DNA of 64,000 nucleotides, taken from positions 62,001 through 126,000 of the forward strand of contig WGNP01000001.1 in NCBI GenBank assembly GCA_016124495.1. The letters run 5' to 3'. A program made the translations under genes and the position numbers. The DNA is from Hyphomonas sp. (lineage in GTDB: Bacteria > Pseudomonadota > Alphaproteobacteria > Caulobacterales > Hyphomonadaceae). Positions 30,115 to 41,337 of this stretch are shown here, one piece after another (within the stretch, counting starts at the first letter, position 1; every line of letters begins with the position of its first letter). Below the pieces are notes generated by a model, which saw nothing but the letters and a program-made list of their open reading frames with translations, had not been told where the DNA came from and searched no databases.

Positions 30115-31617
30115 CTACTGGCCTCCGGCCATGAGCGACAGGATCCGCGTCGTGGAGCTGTCAGTAAGATTGAAAATCAGGTTGGGCGCGATACCGAACA
30201 GGATCGTGAGAGCTGCGAGCGGGGCAATGCAGATCCACTCGACCAGGTTCATGTCCTTGATGTCGCTGAGTTGCGGATTGGTGATCTCGCCGAATACTGT
30301 GCGCCGGTACAGCGTCAGCATGTAGACAGCCGAGAATATCACGCCGAGCGCGGCGCCAGCCGCAGCCCAGGTGGCCGCCTGGAAGCCACCGACCATGGTC
30401 AGGATCTCGCCGACGAAACCGCTGGTCCCCGGCAGGCCGACGTTGGCCATCGTGAAGAGCATGAAGAAGGAGGCATAGATCGGCATACGGCTGACGAGGC
30501 CGCCATAGGCAGCAATTTCGCGGGTATGCATGCGATCGTATACAACACCAACAATCAGGAAGAGCGCACCCGAGATCAGGCCGTGGCTGAGCATCTGGAA
30601 GATCGCGCCCTGTATGCCAATGTCATTGAACGCAAATATGCCGAGCGTCACGAAGCCCATGTGCGCGACGGAAGAGTAGGCGATCAGCTTCTTCATGTCC
30701 GTCTGCCGCCAGGCAACCAGCGAGGTATAGACGATCGCGATTACCGCCAGTGCAAACATGAACGGCTGGAACATCGCGCTCGCATCCGGGAACATCGGCA
30801 GCGAGAAGCGCAGCATGCCATAGCCGCCCATCTTCAGAAGCACGCCGGCGAGGATGACCGAACCGGCGGTCGGCGCCTGCACGTGCGCGTCCGGCAGCCA
30901 GGTGTGCACCGGCCACATGGGCAGCTTCACGGCGAAGGAGGCGATGAAGGCCAACCAGAGCCAGGTCTGGATTTCCGGCGCGAAGGCAAACTTCTCAAGT
31001 ACTTCAAAGTCTGCCGAACCTGCGGCGAGGATCATGTAGACCATCGCGATGAGCATCAGCAGCGAACCGATCAGCGTGTATAGAAAGAACTTGAACGCAG
31101 CGTAGACGCGGTCCTTGCCGCCCCAGATGCCGACGATCAGGAACATCGGGATGAGGCCGGCTTCGAAGAAAATGTAGAACAGCACCAGATCCAGCGCGAC
31201 GAAGACACCGATCATGAAGGTCTCGAGCACGAGGAAAGCGATCACATATTCGGTGACGCGCTTGTCGATCGAGTTCCAGCTCGCCAGCAGGCAGATCGGC
31301 GTCAGGAAAGTCGTCAGCATGACGAGGGAAAGCGACAGGCCGTCCACGCCCAACTTGTAGCTGATCGGCCCGTACCAGGCATATTGCTCGACAAGCTGAT
31401 AGCCTGTGGCCGAGCGGTCGAATGCAAAGAAGGCCGCGACAGACGCGGCAAACGTCGCCGCCGAGATGATAACCGCCGCCAGAAGAACAGCCCTGCGCGC
31501 CTGCGCACTCGTCTCGCCCCTGCTGCTGCCGGCCGTGGCTGCACGCACGAGCATGACGAGCAGCGCGCCTGCCAGCGGCAGGAACGTCATGACGGAAAGG
31601 ATCGGGAAACCGCCCAT
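30115..31617 (-). CDS. nuoM: NADH-quinone oxidoreductase subunit M
   Basis: Antiporter-like proton-pumping subunit (ND4 homologue) of complex I. The 500-residue protein has about 14 membrane helices. Conserved segments include [20 protein letters not shown] with the loop residues of the proton path, and [18 protein letters not shown]. The ATG at 31617 overlaps the nuoL stop by one base. Confidence 0.96.
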   Translation of the reverse strand: MGGFPILSVMTFLPLAGALLVMLVRAATAGSSRGETSAQARRAVLLAAVIISAATFAASVAAFFAFDRSATGYQLVEQYAWYGPISYKLGVDGLSLSLVMLTTFLTPICLLASWNSIDKRVTEYVIAFLVLETFMIGVFVALDLVLFYIFFEAGLIPMFLIVGIWGGKDRVYAAFKFFLYTLIGSLLMLIAMVYMILAAGSADFEVLEKFAFAPEIQTWLWLAFIASFAVKLPMWPVHTWLPDAHVQAPTAGSVILAGVLLKMGGYGMLRFSLPMFPDASAMFQPFMFALAVIAIVYTSLVAWRQTDMKKLIAYSSVAHMGFVTLGIFAFNDIGIQGAIFQMLSHGLISGALFLIVGVVYDRMHTREIAAYGGLVSRMPIYASFFMLFTMANVGLPGTSGFVGEILTMVGGFQAATWAAAGAALGVIFSAVYMLTLYRRTVFGEITNPQLSDIKDMNLVEWICIAPLAALTILFGIAPNLIFNLTDSSTTRILSLMAGGQ

Positions 31618-33815
31618 CAGCCTGCTCCTCCTGACCGCAGCCAGAGTATTGCACCGAAGAAGATGGCTGCTCCGATGATCACGAAGGCGTAGTGGTAGAG
31701 ATAGCCTGTATGCATCCGCGACAGGCCGCGCGAACTCATGCCAGCCAACTTGGCCAGGCCGTCAGGACCGATGCCGTCGATGATCTTCTTGTCTGCTTTC
31801 CAGAAGATGTTGCCAAGGAAGGCCGATCCGCGCACGAGCGTCGTGTTGTAGATCTCGTCGAAGTACCATTTGTTCGAGAACAGGGCGTGGAGCGGCCCTC
31901 CACTGGCCGCAACACGTGCACCGATACCCCGGTTGAAGAAGTAGGTGAAGGTCGCGATCAGGAAGCCGGCAAGGGTGACCGCCAACGGCGCCCAGAGCAC
32001 CCATTCCGGCACATTGTGACGGTCATGCAAAACGTGGTTCTCGCCAGCGCGGTAGATCGCACCCGCCCAGAAGGTCTCGTTCTTTGAGTCCACAAACGCA
32101 TCGTAGAAATAGACGCCTGCAAACATGGCCCCAAGACTGAGCAGCGCCAGCGGGATGAGCATCACCAGCGGGCTCTCGTGCGGCTTGTGATCGTGGCCGT
32201 GGCCATGATCGTCATGGGCATGATCGTCGTGCGCATGCGCATCGCCCCCGTGAGCATCATGGGCGTGAGCATCAAGGTCGTGCGCGTCATGACCATGCGC
32301 TTCATGCCGCGCCGGGCCATGAAACGTCATGTAGATCAGGCGCCAGGAATAGAAGCTGGTCAGGAAGGCCGCGAGCAGGCCGAACCAGAAGGCGAGCTGC
32401 GCAAACGATACGCTGGCCATGACACCGGCATAGCTGCTCTCGAGGATCGCGTCCTTCGAGAAGAAGCCGGAGAAGCCAAACTTCGTATGCGGAATACCAA
32501 GGCCAATGATGGCAATCGTGCCGATCAGCATCGCGGCATAGGTCAGCGGCATCAACTTCGCCAGCCCGCCCATGCGGCGCATGTCCTGCTCATGGTGCAT
32601 GCCGTGGATAACCGAACCGGCACCGAGGAACAGCAGCGCCTTGAAGAAGGCGTGGGTGAAGAGGTGGAACATCGCCGCCTCGTAGGCGCCGACCCCGGCC
32701 GCGAAGAACATGTAGCCGAGCTGCGAACAGGTCGAATAGGCGATCACGCGCTTGATATCGTTCTGTGCCATGCCGACGGTGGCGGCATAGAGCGCCGTGA
32801 CCGCACCGACGAGTGCAACCATTCCGGCGGCATAGAAGGTATATTCATAGATCGGCGACAGGAGGCAGACGAGATAGACACCCGCCGTCACCATCGTCGC
32901 CGCGTGGATCAGGGCCGACACGGGCGTCGGACCTTCCATGGCGTCCGGCAACCAGACATGCAGGAAGAACTGGGCCGATTTACCCATTGCGCCAATGAAG
33001 AGAAGGATGCCGATCAGCTCCAGCGCATAGACGCGTTCACCGAAAAACACGATCACGGACTCTCGCGCCGGCAAAGCTTCGGCAAAGGCATATGGCGTGA
33101 TGACCGCGTTGGTACGGATCGCGTCCAGCACCGGGGCGAACTCGACCGAGCGGAACATGAAGAATACCGCCATGATGCCGAGCGCCAGGCCAAAGTCGCC
33201 CACGCGGTTCGTCACGAACGCCTTGATGGACGCATCGTTCGGCGCCTTCTTCGTGTACCAGAAGCCGATGAGCAGGTAGGAGGCAAGGCCCACGCCTTCC
33301 CAGCCGAAGAACAGCTGGATGAAGTTGTCTGCGACCACGAGCATCAACATCATGAAGGTGAACAGCGACAGGTAAGCGAAGAAACGCGACTTGTGCGGGT
33401 CCTCACTCATGTAGCCCCAGGAATAGAGGTGCACGAGGCCGGAGACACCGGTGATCACCGCCATCATGACGATCGACAACGTATCTACACGGATAGCCCA
33501 GTTGGCCTGGAAATCCCCGATATTGATCCACGGCATCAGCGTGATGATGCGCTGCTTCAGCTCCACCGCCGCAACTTCCGCACCCGCTGTCAGGTACGCG
33601 TCATAGCCGGACGCATGGTGCACAGCTTCCGGTGCGCCGCCGAGACCGGCCACATAGGCGAAGAGCTGGTAGAGTGACAGCGCGCCGCAGGACAGCACGA
33701 CGCCCGTGGTGATTGCCATCACGGCACGGTCACCGATCCATTTGTGGAACAGCCCGGTCAGCGCGGCGAAGCCGGGCGCGAGGACGATATAGATGAGCAG
33801 GCTATCCGGAAGCAT
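31617..33815 (-). CDS. nuoL: NADH-quinone oxidoreductase subunit L, with histidine-rich loop
   Basis: Distal antiporter-like subunit (ND5 homologue) with the long lateral helix that couples the membrane arm. The 732-residue protein is longer than E. coli NuoL (613). Part of the excess is a loop at residues 504-546 holding 16 histidines interleaved with aspartate, alanine and glycine ([17 protein letters not shown] and on). Conserved pumping segments are intact: [20 protein letters not shown] and [17 protein letters not shown]. It lies eight bases after nuoK. Confidence 0.95.
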   Translation of the reverse strand: MLPDSLLIYIVLAPGFAALTGLFHKWIGDRAVMAITTGVVLSCGALSLYQLFAYVAGLGGAPEAVHHASGYDAYLTAGAEVAAVELKQRIITLMPWINIGDFQANWAIRVDTLSIVMMAVITGVSGLVHLYSWGYMSEDPHKSRFFAYLSLFTFMMLMLVVADNFIQLFFGWEGVGLASYLLIGFWYTKKAPNDASIKAFVTNRVGDFGLALGIMAVFFMFRSVEFAPVLDAIRTNAVITPYAFAEALPARESVIVFFGERVYALELIGILLFIGAMGKSAQFFLHVWLPDAMEGPTPVSALIHAATMVTAGVYLVCLLSPIYEYTFYAAGMVALVGAVTALYAATVGMAQNDIKRVIAYSTCSQLGYMFFAAGVGAYEAAMFHLFTHAFFKALLFLGAGSVIHGMHHEQDMRRMGGLAKLMPLTYAAMLIGTIAIIGLGIPHTKFGFSGFFSKDAILESSYAGVMASVSFAQLAFWFGLLAAFLTSFYSWRLIYMTFHGPARHEAHGHDAHDLDAHAHDAHGGDAHAHDDHAHDDHGHGHDHKPHESPLVMLIPLALLSLGAMFAGVYFYDAFVDSKNETFWAGAIYRAGENHVLHDRHNVPEWVLWAPLAVTLAGFLIATFTYFFNRGIGARVAASGGPLHALFSNKWYFDEIYNTTLVRGSAFLGNIFWKADKKIIDGIGPDGLAKLAGMSSRGLSRMHTGYLYHYAFVIIGAAIFFGAILWLRSGGAG

Positions 33816-33822
33816 ACTGGGG

Positions 33823-34134
33823 TCAGCCTTTCATCAGATCGACATTCTCAACCGAGATGTCGCGGCGATTCCGGAAATAGACGACGAGGATCGCGAGCCC
33901 CACAGCCGCCTCGGCGGCCGCGACTGTCAGCACCAGCATCGCGAATATCTGGCCCTGGATCGTTCCGGTAAACACCGAGAATGCGACCAGATTAATGTTC
34001 ACGGACAGCAGGATCAGCTCCAGCGCCATCAGGATGACGATGACGTTCTTACGGTTCACGAAGATGCCGACCACGCCAATCGTGAACAGCGCTGCCGACA
34101 CGATCAGGAAATGCAGGATGCCGAGTTCGGTCAT
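33823..34134 (-). CDS. nuoK: NADH-quinone oxidoreductase subunit K
   Basis: Small membrane subunit (ND4L homologue), 103 residues, with three membrane helices. The helices carry conserved glutamates: [21 protein letters not shown] in the second and [19 protein letters not shown] in the third. These Glu residues lie in the proton-transfer chain. It follows nuoJ after one base. Confidence 0.96.
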   Translation of the reverse strand: MTELGILHFLIVSAALFTIGVVGIFVNRKNVIVILMALELILLSVNINLVAFSVFTGTIQGQIFAMLVLTVAAAEAAVGLAILVVYFRNRRDISVENVDLMKG

Positions 34135-34135
34135 G

Positions 34136-34729
34136 TCAGATCCCCTGCCCCGGTGCCGGGTCCTTCAGCTCGGTGGCGTCCGCGCGGCGCCGGCCGGTCT
34201 GGGCACTGACATTCTGACGCCTGACATTCGGCCGGTGGCGCAGCGTCAGCACGATGGCGCCGATCATCGCGACCAGAAGGATAAAACCGGCCAGCTGGAA
34301 CAGCAGCAGGTATTGCGTATACATTACGGCGCCAATGGCTTCGGTGTTTGTTTCTGCGCCCGGCGATGGATCGAACGCATCGAAGTTGAGCGAACCACTC
34401 GCGCTCCAGACGAGCGCAAGCTCGGCAACAAGGATAACGCCGATCAGGAGCGCAAAGGGCCAGTAGCCCAGACTTCCCTGCTTCAGTTCGACGAAATCAA
34501 CATCAAGCATCATCACGACAAACAGGAACAGCACCGCAACCGCGCCGACATAAACGACGATCAGCAGCATCGCGAGGAACTCGGCCCCGATCAGAACCAT
34601 CAGGCCGGCGGACGAGAAAAACGCGAGGATCAGCCACAGTACAGAGTGCACGGGATTGCGCGCCGCAATCACGAACAAGGCCGACAGGATCACGACAGCC
34701 GCGATCAATCCAAATGCGATCAGTGCCAC
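34136..34729 (-). CDS. nuoJ: NADH-quinone oxidoreductase subunit J
   Basis: ND6 homologue, 197 residues with five membrane helices, including the conserved [20 protein letters not shown] helix. The start is a GTG at 34729 preceded by GAGAAGG. A 69-base gap separates it from nuoI; nothing recognisable lies there. The C-terminal tail (RHRPNVRRQ to the end) is basic and species-specific. Confidence 0.94.
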   Translation of the reverse strand: MALIAFGLIAAVVILSALFVIAARNPVHSVLWLILAFFSSAGLMVLIGAEFLAMLLIVVYVGAVAVLFLFVVMMLDVDFVELKQGSLGYWPFALLIGVILVAELALVWSASGSLNFDAFDPSPGAETNTEAIGAVMYTQYLLLFQLAGFILLVAMIGAIVLTLRHRPNVRRQNVSAQTGRRRADATELKDPAPGQGI

Positions 34730-34798
34730 AGCCTTCTCGCCCCTTTTCTGTTCCGGTGAAGCCCCTGCCCGCCGGTCTGCGTTACTGGTTTCGGCCCG

Positions 34799-35284
34799 CT
34801 ACCGGTACGGCGCGTCCAACTCAAGATTCTTGGCGATCAGCCGTTCCCAGCGGTCGCCGTTCGCGAGGAGACGTTCCTTGTCGTAGAACAGCTCTTCACG
34901 CGTTTCGGTTGCGAACTCGAAGTTCGGCCCTTCGACAATCGCGTCGACCGGGCAGGCTTCCTGGCAGAAGCCGCAATAGATGCACTTCACCATGTCGATG
35001 TCGTAGCGTGTCGTGCGGCGCGCGCCGTCTTCGCGCGGCTCGGCCTCGATCGTAATGGCTTGCGCCGGGCAAATCGCTTCGCACAGCTTGCAGGCAATGC
35101 AGCGCTCTTCGCCGCTCGGATACCGGCGCAGCGCGTGCTCACCCCGGAAACGGGGTGATAAAGGGTTCTTCTCGAACGGGTAATTCACGGTCGGCTTCCG
35201 GCGGAACATTTCCAGCGTGGCCACCCAGAAGGCGCCCAGGAAATCCGTCAGAAGGGCGCCGCGAAGCGTCTGCGCGAGGCTCAT
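34799..35284 (-). CDS. nuoI: NADH-quinone oxidoreductase subunit I
   Basis: Ferredoxin-like subunit carrying clusters N6a and N6b. Two CxxCxxCxxxCP motifs are intact: Cys62/65/68/72 ([12 protein letters not shown]) and Cys101/104/107/111 ([12 protein letters not shown]). The start at 35284 overlaps the nuoH stop by four bases and gives 161 residues; the open frame upstream lies inside nuoH. Confidence 0.96.
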   Translation of the reverse strand: MSLAQTLRGALLTDFLGAFWVATLEMFRRKPTVNYPFEKNPLSPRFRGEHALRRYPSGEERCIACKLCEAICPAQAITIEAEPREDGARRTTRYDIDMVKCIYCGFCQEACPVDAIVEGPNFEFATETREELFYDKERLLANGDRWERLIAKNLELDAPYR

Positions 35285-36375
35285 GACTGAACTCCGAAAT
35301 AGGTCACATACCCAGCCACCACGAGCACGGCAGCGAGGGAAGTTGGCAGGAAAATCTTCCAGCCAAGGCGCATCAGCTGATCGTAGCGATACCGGGGCAC
35401 GATGGCCTTCACCATGGCGAACAGGAAGAACAGGAACAGGATCTTCAGCATGAACCAGAAGAGGCCCGCGAGGCTGAGCAGCAGCGGCGGCATCGATCCG
35501 GCGGCGTTCGCACCGATGGCCACCGGCCCATGCCAGCCACCGAGGAACAGGATGGTCATCATGGCGCACATCAGCACGATGTTGAGGTATTCACCCAGCA
35601 TGAAGAGAAGGTACGGCGTCGAGCCATACTCGACCTGGTAACCAGCCACGAGTTCGGATTCGGCTTCAGGAAGATCAAACGGCGGGCGGTTGGTTTCAGC
35701 CAGCGCCGAGATAAAGAAGATCACGAACATCGGGAACATCACAACGATCAGCGGGAAGTTCTGGAAGCTGAAAGCATGCCAGTTCTGCAGGCCGCCGGTC
35801 TGGTTGTTGACGATGTCGCTGAGGTTCATCGAGCCGACCATCAGGATGACCGTGATGATCACGAAGCCGATGGAGACCTCGTAGGATACCATCTGCGCAG
35901 CTGAGCGCAGCGCGCCGAGGAACGGATACTTCGAGTTCGACGCCCAGCCGCCCATGATGATGCCGTAGACACCCAGAGAGCTGATCGCGAAGAGATAGAG
36001 GACGCCGACATTCAGGTCCGAGATCACCCAGCTCGTACCGTCCTCGATACCCGGTGCAACCGGGATGGCCGCCCAGGCAGCGAAGGCCAGCGTACAGGTG
36101 AGGATCGGCGCAAAGATGAAGACGAACTTGTTGGCGCCGGCCGGGATGACGATTTCTTTCAGCAGGAATTTCCCGAAGTCCGCAAACGACTGGAGCAGGC
36201 CGAACGGGCCCACCACGTTCGGGCCTTTGCGCATCATCACGCCGGCCCAGATCTTGCGGTCCAGCAGCAGCAGGAATGCAATCGACAGCAGCAGGACGAG
36301 CGTAAACAGGCCGATCTGGCCGAGCACCAGAAGCGGCCCCCAGAGGCTCCCCAAAGACTCGATTGCATTGCTCAT
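35281..36375 (-). CDS. nuoH: NADH-quinone oxidoreductase subunit H
   Basis: ND1 homologue forming the quinone chamber at the junction of the two arms; 364 residues, eight to nine membrane helices. Conserved segments are [20 protein letters not shown] and [20 protein letters not shown] (the charged loop facing the quinone site). Nine bases separate it from nuoG. Confidence 0.96.
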   Translation of the reverse strand: MSNAIESLGSLWGPLLVLGQIGLFTLVLLLSIAFLLLLDRKIWAGVMMRKGPNVVGPFGLLQSFADFGKFLLKEIVIPAGANKFVFIFAPILTCTLAFAAWAAIPVAPGIEDGTSWVISDLNVGVLYLFAISSLGVYGIIMGGWASNSKYPFLGALRSAAQMVSYEVSIGFVIITVILMVGSMNLSDIVNNQTGGLQNWHAFSFQNFPLIVVMFPMFVIFFISALAETNRPPFDLPEAESELVAGYQVEYGSTPYLLFMLGEYLNIVLMCAMMTILFLGGWHGPVAIGANAAGSMPPLLLSLAGLFWFMLKILFLFFLFAMVKAIVPRYRYDQLMRLGWKIFLPTSLAAVLVVAGYVTYFGVQS

Positions 36376-36384
36376 GGTGCCGCC

Positions 36385-38475
36385 CTACTCCGCTGCCACT
36401 GCGGTGTCTAGGCTGGCCGCCAGCGCAGAACACTCAGCCATTGTGCGCGAAGCGCGGGCGATGGGATTGGTCAGGTAAAAGTCCGCAATCGCGCGGCCGA
36501 ACGGCGCGTTTCCGAGACCGCCGACTGCCTGCGGGGGCGCCGCAAGGAGCGCCGGGACGCCCTTGGTGCCAGGGGCGTATCCCCGACCGGAAAAGGCCGT
36601 GTTCTGCCCCGTCTTACCGCGCAGGAGCGTGCGCAGCTCATCAGCTGTGTCATACGCAAGCACCGTGCCGGTGACGCCCGAAAGCGCCCGGAAAATAGCC
36701 CAGCCTTCGCGGGCCTCACCCTTCGGCTGAACCGCCCGCGTGGTCATCTGCACCCGGCCTTCGGTGTTCACATAGGTCGCCGTGATTTCGCTGTACGCTG
36801 CGCAAGGCAGCACGATATCGGCCCGCGCCGCACCGGCATCGCCGTGCGAGCCGACATAGATCACCTGCGCCGAGCCGAGCTGCGACAGGTCCGCTTCATC
36901 AGCGCCCAGCAGCACGACGGTTTTCAGCGCGCCGCCGAGAATGTCCTTCGTCGCCTTGCCGCCTTCGGCCGGGATAAATCCGGCATCCAGCGCCCCGACC
37001 CGGCCAGCTGCCGTGTGCAGCATGCCGAACCCCGCCCAGCCGTCAGAAACAGCGCCGGTCTCCTGCGCCATCGAGAGGGCGGCTGCCAGGATCGCCGCGC
37101 CATCGCTGCGACAGGCAGCTGCTTCGCCAACCACGATCATCGGCCGCTTCGCGCCCCTGAAGAAATCGCGTACCGCGGCACCGGCCAGCGCGTCAGCCGA
37201 CGTGCCAAGATGCGTGTACGGATAGGTCAGCTCAGCCGCCTCGCCGATAACGGCAACTTTCAGATTGCCCCAAAGCCAGGATTTGCGGATGCGGGCATTC
37301 CAGACAGCCGCTTCGACGCGCGGATTGGCGCCGATCAGCAGCAGCGCATCCGATTCTTCGACGCCCATCAGGGTCGGGTTCAGAAGGTAATGTTCACGCA
37401 CGCCGCTGGTGCCATATTGTGCGCCCGCAGGTCGGCAGTCGGTATTCTTCACGCCGAGGCCCCGGAAGAAATCGAGCGCCGCTTTAGCCTGCTCCACTTC
37501 GATCAGGTCGCCGGCAACCACGCCGATCTGGTCCGCGCCGACAGACAGCGCGGCTTTAACCGCGTCCAGCGCTTCCGGCCATGTCACCGGAAGCAGCTTG
37601 CCATTCCGGCGCACATAAGGACGGTCGAGACGCTGGCGCGCGAGACCGTCCCATACGAACCGGGACTTGTCCGACAGCCATTCCTCATTGATCTCTTCAT
37701 TCGTCTCCGGAAGGATCCGCATCACTGCGTCCCCTTTCGCGTCAATCCGGATCGCCGCACCCATGGCATCCATTACGTCGATGGATGACGTCTTTCGCAG
37801 CTCCCAAGGCCGCGCATTGAAGGCGTAGGGCTTGGACGTCAGGGCGCCGACCGGACAAAGATCGATCACGTTGCCGGACAGTTCTGACGTCAGCGACTTT
37901 TCCAGATAGGTCGTGATCTCGGCGCTCTCGCCGCGCGAGATCATCCCGATCTCCTCGACACCCGCCACTTCGGCAGCGAACCGCACGCAGCGCGTGCACT
38001 GGATGCAGCGCGTCATGATCGTCTTGACCAGCGGGCCCATGTTCTTGTCTTCGACAGCGCGCTTGTTCTCTTCATACCGGCTGTCAGACCGGCCATAGGC
38101 CACCGCCTGGTCCTGCAGGTCACACTCGCCGCCCTGGTCGCAGATCGGGCAATCCAGCGGGTGGTTGATCAGCAGGAATTCCATGACACCGTTGCGCGCC
38201 TTCTCGACATAGGCGCCCTTGGTGCGGATCACCGGCGGCGAACCATCCCGGTTCGGACGAAGGTCGCCCACAATCTGCGCGCAGGAAGCCAGCGGCTTCG
38301 GCGCGCCTTCCCACTCGACAAGGCACATGCGGCAGTTGCCCGCCACCGACAGGCGCTCATGATAGCAGAAGCGCGGAATCTCTGCGCCCACTTCCTCGCA
38401 CGCCTGCATCAGCGTGTAGGCCTTCGGCACTTCGACTTCGACGCCGTCGATATTGAGCTTGTACTTGTCTGACAT
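36385..38475 (-). CDS. nuoG: NADH-quinone oxidoreductase subunit G
   Basis: Largest peripheral-arm subunit, 696 residues. The N-terminal region has the [2Fe-2S] ferredoxin fold (CYHERLSVAGNCRMC). Next is the His-Cys cluster segment (HPLDCPICDQGGECDLQ), and then the 4Fe-4S motif CIQCTRCVRF. The C-terminal half is the molybdopterin-oxidoreductase-like fold without cofactor. The ligand set looks complete. It sits between nuoF (four-base gap) and nuoH. Confidence 0.95.
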   Translation of the reverse strand: MSDKYKLNIDGVEVEVPKAYTLMQACEEVGAEIPRFCYHERLSVAGNCRMCLVEWEGAPKPLASCAQIVGDLRPNRDGSPPVIRTKGAYVEKARNGVMEFLLINHPLDCPICDQGGECDLQDQAVAYGRSDSRYEENKRAVEDKNMGPLVKTIMTRCIQCTRCVRFAAEVAGVEEIGMISRGESAEITTYLEKSLTSELSGNVIDLCPVGALTSKPYAFNARPWELRKTSSIDVMDAMGAAIRIDAKGDAVMRILPETNEEINEEWLSDKSRFVWDGLARQRLDRPYVRRNGKLLPVTWPEALDAVKAALSVGADQIGVVAGDLIEVEQAKAALDFFRGLGVKNTDCRPAGAQYGTSGVREHYLLNPTLMGVEESDALLLIGANPRVEAAVWNARIRKSWLWGNLKVAVIGEAAELTYPYTHLGTSADALAGAAVRDFFRGAKRPMIVVGEAAACRSDGAAILAAALSMAQETGAVSDGWAGFGMLHTAAGRVGALDAGFIPAEGGKATKDILGGALKTVVLLGADEADLSQLGSAQVIYVGSHGDAGAARADIVLPCAAYSEITATYVNTEGRVQMTTRAVQPKGEAREGWAIFRALSGVTGTVLAYDTADELRTLLRGKTGQNTAFSGRGYAPGTKGVPALLAAPPQAVGGLGNAPFGRAIADFYLTNPIARASRTMAECSALAASLDTAVAAE

Positions 38476-38479
38476 GGAC

Positions 38480-39784
38480 CTACTCCGCCGCGATCACAGC
38501 GCCTTGCACAAAGGCGCGCGGCTGCCGGTAGCGATTGATGCGTTCTTCGATCTCGTGGCGGAAGTGACGGATCAGACCCTGGATCGGCCAGGCTGCTGCG
38601 TCACCCAGCGCGCAGATCGTGTGGCCTTCGACCTGCCTGGTCACGTCCAGCAGCGTATCGATCTCGTCATGGGTAGCCTCGCCGCGCACCATCCGTTCCA
38701 TCACACGCCACATCCAGCCGGTGCCTTCGCGGCACGGCGTACACTGGCCACAGCTCTCGTGCTTGTAGAAGTACGCCAGCCTCGCGATTGCCTTGATCAG
38801 GTCGGTCTGCTTGTCCATCACGATGATCGCCGCCGTGCCGAGACCGGACTTCAGGTCGCGCAGGGTGTCGAAATCCATATGGGCGTCCATGATCTGCCCG
38901 GCCGGCACCATCGGCACAGACGAGCCGCCCGGGATAACGGCCTTCAGGTTTTCCCAGCCGCCGCGAATTCCGCCACAATGCGTATCGATCAGTTCACGGA
39001 ACGTGATCGACATCTCTTCTTCCACGTTGCACGGCTTGTTCACGTGCCCGGAGATGCAGAACAGCTTCGTGCCCGAATTGTTCGGGCGGCCAAAGCCCGC
39101 AAACCATTGCGCCCCCCGGCGCAGGATCGTCGGCACGACTGCGATCGACTCAACATTGTTCACCGTCGTCGGGCAGCCATAAAGGCCGGCATTCGCCGGA
39201 AATGGCGGCTTCAGGCGCGGCTGGCCCTTCTTGCCCTCAAGGCTCTCCAGCAGCGCGGTTTCCTCGCCGCAGATATAGGCGCCGGCGCCGTGGTGGACGT
39301 AGAGGTCAAAGTCCCAGCCGTTGAGATTGTTCGCCCCGATAAGGCGAGCCTCATAGGCTTCCTTCACCGCCTTCTCGAGCGCATGGCGCTCCGCGATGTA
39401 TTCGCCGCGAATGTAGACATAGCATTTGTGGGCGCGCATGGCGCGGCTCGCCACCATGCAGCCTTCGATCAGCAGGTGCGGATCATGCCTCATGATCTCG
39501 CGGTCCTTGCACGTACCGGGCTCGGACTCGTCGGCGTTGACGACGAGATAGTGCGGACGGTCGCGCACTTCTCTCGGCATGAACGTCCACTTCAGGCCGG
39601 TCGGGAACCCTGCGCCGCCGCGGCCGCGAAGGCCGGAGGCTTTGATCTGATCGCACAGCCAGTCCGGCCCGAGATCGAGCATTTCCTTTGTCAGGTGCCA
39701 CGCGCCGCGCTTCTTCGCGGCTTCGAGGTCCGGCGAATGAAGGCCGTAGAGGTTAGTGAAGATGCGGTCTTTGTCCTGCAGCAT
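38480..39784 (-). CDS. nuoF: NADH-quinone oxidoreductase subunit F
   Basis: NADH-binding flavoprotein subunit (51 kDa homologue), 434 residues. The FMN/NADH glycine-rich loop [16 protein letters not shown] is near residue 51, and [17 protein letters not shown] follows. The N3 cluster motif [12 protein letters not shown] is in the C-terminal third. Electrons enter complex I here. It is three bases after nuoE. Confidence 0.97.
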   Translation of the reverse strand: MLQDKDRIFTNLYGLHSPDLEAAKKRGAWHLTKEMLDLGPDWLCDQIKASGLRGRGGAGFPTGLKWTFMPREVRDRPHYLVVNADESEPGTCKDREIMRHDPHLLIEGCMVASRAMRAHKCYVYIRGEYIAERHALEKAVKEAYEARLIGANNLNGWDFDLYVHHGAGAYICGEETALLESLEGKKGQPRLKPPFPANAGLYGCPTTVNNVESIAVVPTILRRGAQWFAGFGRPNNSGTKLFCISGHVNKPCNVEEEMSITFRELIDTHCGGIRGGWENLKAVIPGGSSVPMVPAGQIMDAHMDFDTLRDLKSGLGTAAIIVMDKQTDLIKAIARLAYFYKHESCGQCTPCREGTGWMWRVMERMVRGEATHDEIDTLLDVTRQVEGHTICALGDAAAWPIQGLIRHFRHEIEERINRYRQPRAFVQGAVIAAE

Positions 39785-39787
39785 GGC

Positions 39788-40537
39788 TTAGCTCTTGATA
39801 TCCTTGCTGGCGGGTTCTTCCCGCTTCGTGATTGTCGGCGAGGCGGCTTGCGGTTGGACAGCCGCTTCAGGGGCTGGTTCCGGCGGTCTGGGCAGGTTGG
39901 GCAAAACCGGAACCCTGGTGCGGCTTCCATCGAACAGAGAGGCATCGGTCAGGACGCTCGTGCCACCTTCCGGCGCGCTGTTCACGCGGTCAATCTGGGG
40001 GCCCGGCGTGACTTCCGCGCCGTGGCGGAGGCGGGCGAGGATCGCCGACAGCGACTCCGGCGTCAGGTCCTCGAAGAAGTCATCATTGATCTGCACCATC
40101 GGCGCATTCACGCAGGCGCCGAGGCACTCGACCTCTTCCCACGACAGACGCTGGTCATCAGTGACGTACATCGCCTTGCCGATTTCCTTGGTGCAGACGT
40201 CTCTCAGGCTCTCTGCTCCGCGCAGCTGGCACGGCGTCGTACCACAAAGCTGGACATGGAATTTGCCGACCGGCTGAAGGCGGAACATCGTGTAGAACGT
40301 CGCCACTTCGTAGACGCGGATGTAGGGCATCTCGAGCCGGTTAGCGACTTCGCGCATCGCGGGCTCAGACAACCAGCCATTGTTGTCCTTCTGGGCGAGC
40401 CAGAGCAGCGGGATAACTGCCGAGCGCTGCTTGTCGGCAGGATACTTCCCGCGCCAGAAAGCAATCTTCTCTTCTGTCTCGGACTTGAAGGCAAAGCTGT
40501 CGCCGCCCGCTTCAAGATCAAACCGGCGCAAGGCCAT
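39788..40537 (-). CDS. nuoE: NADH-quinone oxidoreductase subunit E with C-terminal extension
   Basis: Thioredoxin-like 24 kDa homologue carrying cluster N1a. Ligands Cys98, Cys103, Cys138 and Cys142 are all present (CGTTPC and CLGAC). The core ends near residue 175; a further 70 or so residues rich in proline and alanine (PVLPNLPRPPEPAPEAAVQP) are predicted disordered. Extensions of this kind occur in alphaproteobacterial NuoE. The ATG follows the VOC-gene stop immediately (TAGATG). Confidence 0.95.
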   Translation of the reverse strand: MALRRFDLEAGGDSFAFKSETEEKIAFWRGKYPADKQRSAVIPLLWLAQKDNNGWLSEPAMREVANRLEMPYIRVYEVATFYTMFRLQPVGKFHVQLCGTTPCQLRGAESLRDVCTKEIGKAMYVTDDQRLSWEEVECLGACVNAPMVQINDDFFEDLTPESLSAILARLRHGAEVTPGPQIDRVNSAPEGGTSVLTDASLFDGSRTRVPVLPNLPRPPEPAPEAAVQPQAASPTITKREEPASKDIKS

Positions 40538-40990
40538 CTATCGCTCCTTTGGCGCGGGCACGGTCACGCGCCCCGCCTCGTCAATTGGCCAGAACGGATT
40601 GTAGGCGACTTCCCAGGCATTGCCTTCGGGGTCCGCAAAATAGCCGGAATATCCGCCCCAGTAGGTCTTGTGCGGCGCCTTCGGAATGCGCGCACCCGCC
40701 TTGCCGAGACGGTCGAAGATTGCGTCGACCTCCTCGACAGAGCGTGCGTTGAATGCAATCGCAAAGCCCTTGAACTGACCTTTACGGTCATCGGCGAGGC
40801 CCGCATCCTTCGCCAGCTTGGTCTCGTCCCAGAGACCCAGCGCCATGCCGCCTGCATTGAAGAACGCAACTTCGCCCTTCACGCCCCGGTCTTCAAACCC
40901 CAGAACGTCCGTATAGAAACGGACCATGCCGGCAAGGTCCCTGACCCCGACGGTGATGATCGAGACGCGTTGCTCCGGCAGGGCGGCCAT
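40538..40990 (-). CDS. VOC (glyoxalase-fold) family protein inside the nuo operon
   Basis: A 150-residue protein of the vicinal-oxygen-chelate fold. Two beta-alpha-beta modules are visible: VSIITVGVRDLAGMVRFYTD with the following VLGFE, and GFAIAFNARSVEEVDAIFDR with YFADPEGNAWEVAYNPFW. The C-terminal Glu of the metal site (WEVAYNP) is present, but the first-module position usually held by His is not obvious (ITVGVRD), so catalysis is doubtful. The substrate is unknown. It is co-linear with nuoE and with the NTF2-like gene (one-base overlap), so it is transcribed with complex I. Confidence 0.8.
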   Translation of the reverse strand: MAALPEQRVSIITVGVRDLAGMVRFYTDVLGFEDRGVKGEVAFFNAGGMALGLWDETKLAKDAGLADDRKGQFKGFAIAFNARSVEEVDAIFDRLGKAGARIPKAPHKTYWGGYSGYFADPEGNAWEVAYNPFWPIDEAGRVTVPAPKER

Positions 40991-41337
40991 CAGACAGCTC
41001 CTGCCCGGGCAAAGTCCACACGGACGATCTTGCCGCCCCTGAGCGTATAGATCGCCGCCACTTCAAACCTGTCACCACCCGGCGCCCGCTCAACCAGCTC
41101 ATGGTCAATCACGGTCGTACCGAGATCGATCCGATTGGCCAGCTTCGCGTGGTTCTTCGGGAAATCGTAGAACAGATCTTCATGACGCTTGCGGATGGCC
41201 GCAAGCCCGCGATGCGTGATCTCGCCGTTCAGCCCGGCCAGCACAGCGTCTTCGGCGTAGCAGGCGAGGAAGGCGTCGATATTCTGGCTGTTATAGGCGT
41301 CAAGCTGTTTCTGGACGAGTTCAGCGGAGGCACTCAC
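40990..41337 (-). CDS. NTF2-like / SnoaL-like small protein inside the nuo operon
   Basis: A 115-residue single-domain protein of the NTF2-like fold. It shows [20 protein letters not shown], then [10 protein letters not shown], an RHEDLF segment, and a C-terminal strand pair ending [17 protein letters not shown]. Such proteins are isomerases, cyclases or binding domains; nothing in the sequence fixes a substrate. The start overlaps the nuoD stop by four bases and the stop overlaps the VOC gene by one base. Confidence 0.75.
   Translation of the reverse strand: MSASAELVQKQLDAYNSQNIDAFLACYAEDAVLAGLNGEITHRGLAAIRKRHEDLFYDFPKNHAKLANRIDLGTTVIDHELVERAPGGDRFEVAAIYTLRGGKIVRVDFARAGAV

Noticed and set aside
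32178-33677. A 499-codon plus-strand frame opposite nuoL
   Set aside because: Complement of the conserved nuoL coding sequence; its start region mirrors the histidine-rich repeat.
34730-34798. Missing small gene between nuoI and nuoJ
   Set aside because: Only 69 bases with no start codon plus ribosome-binding site and no conserved pattern.
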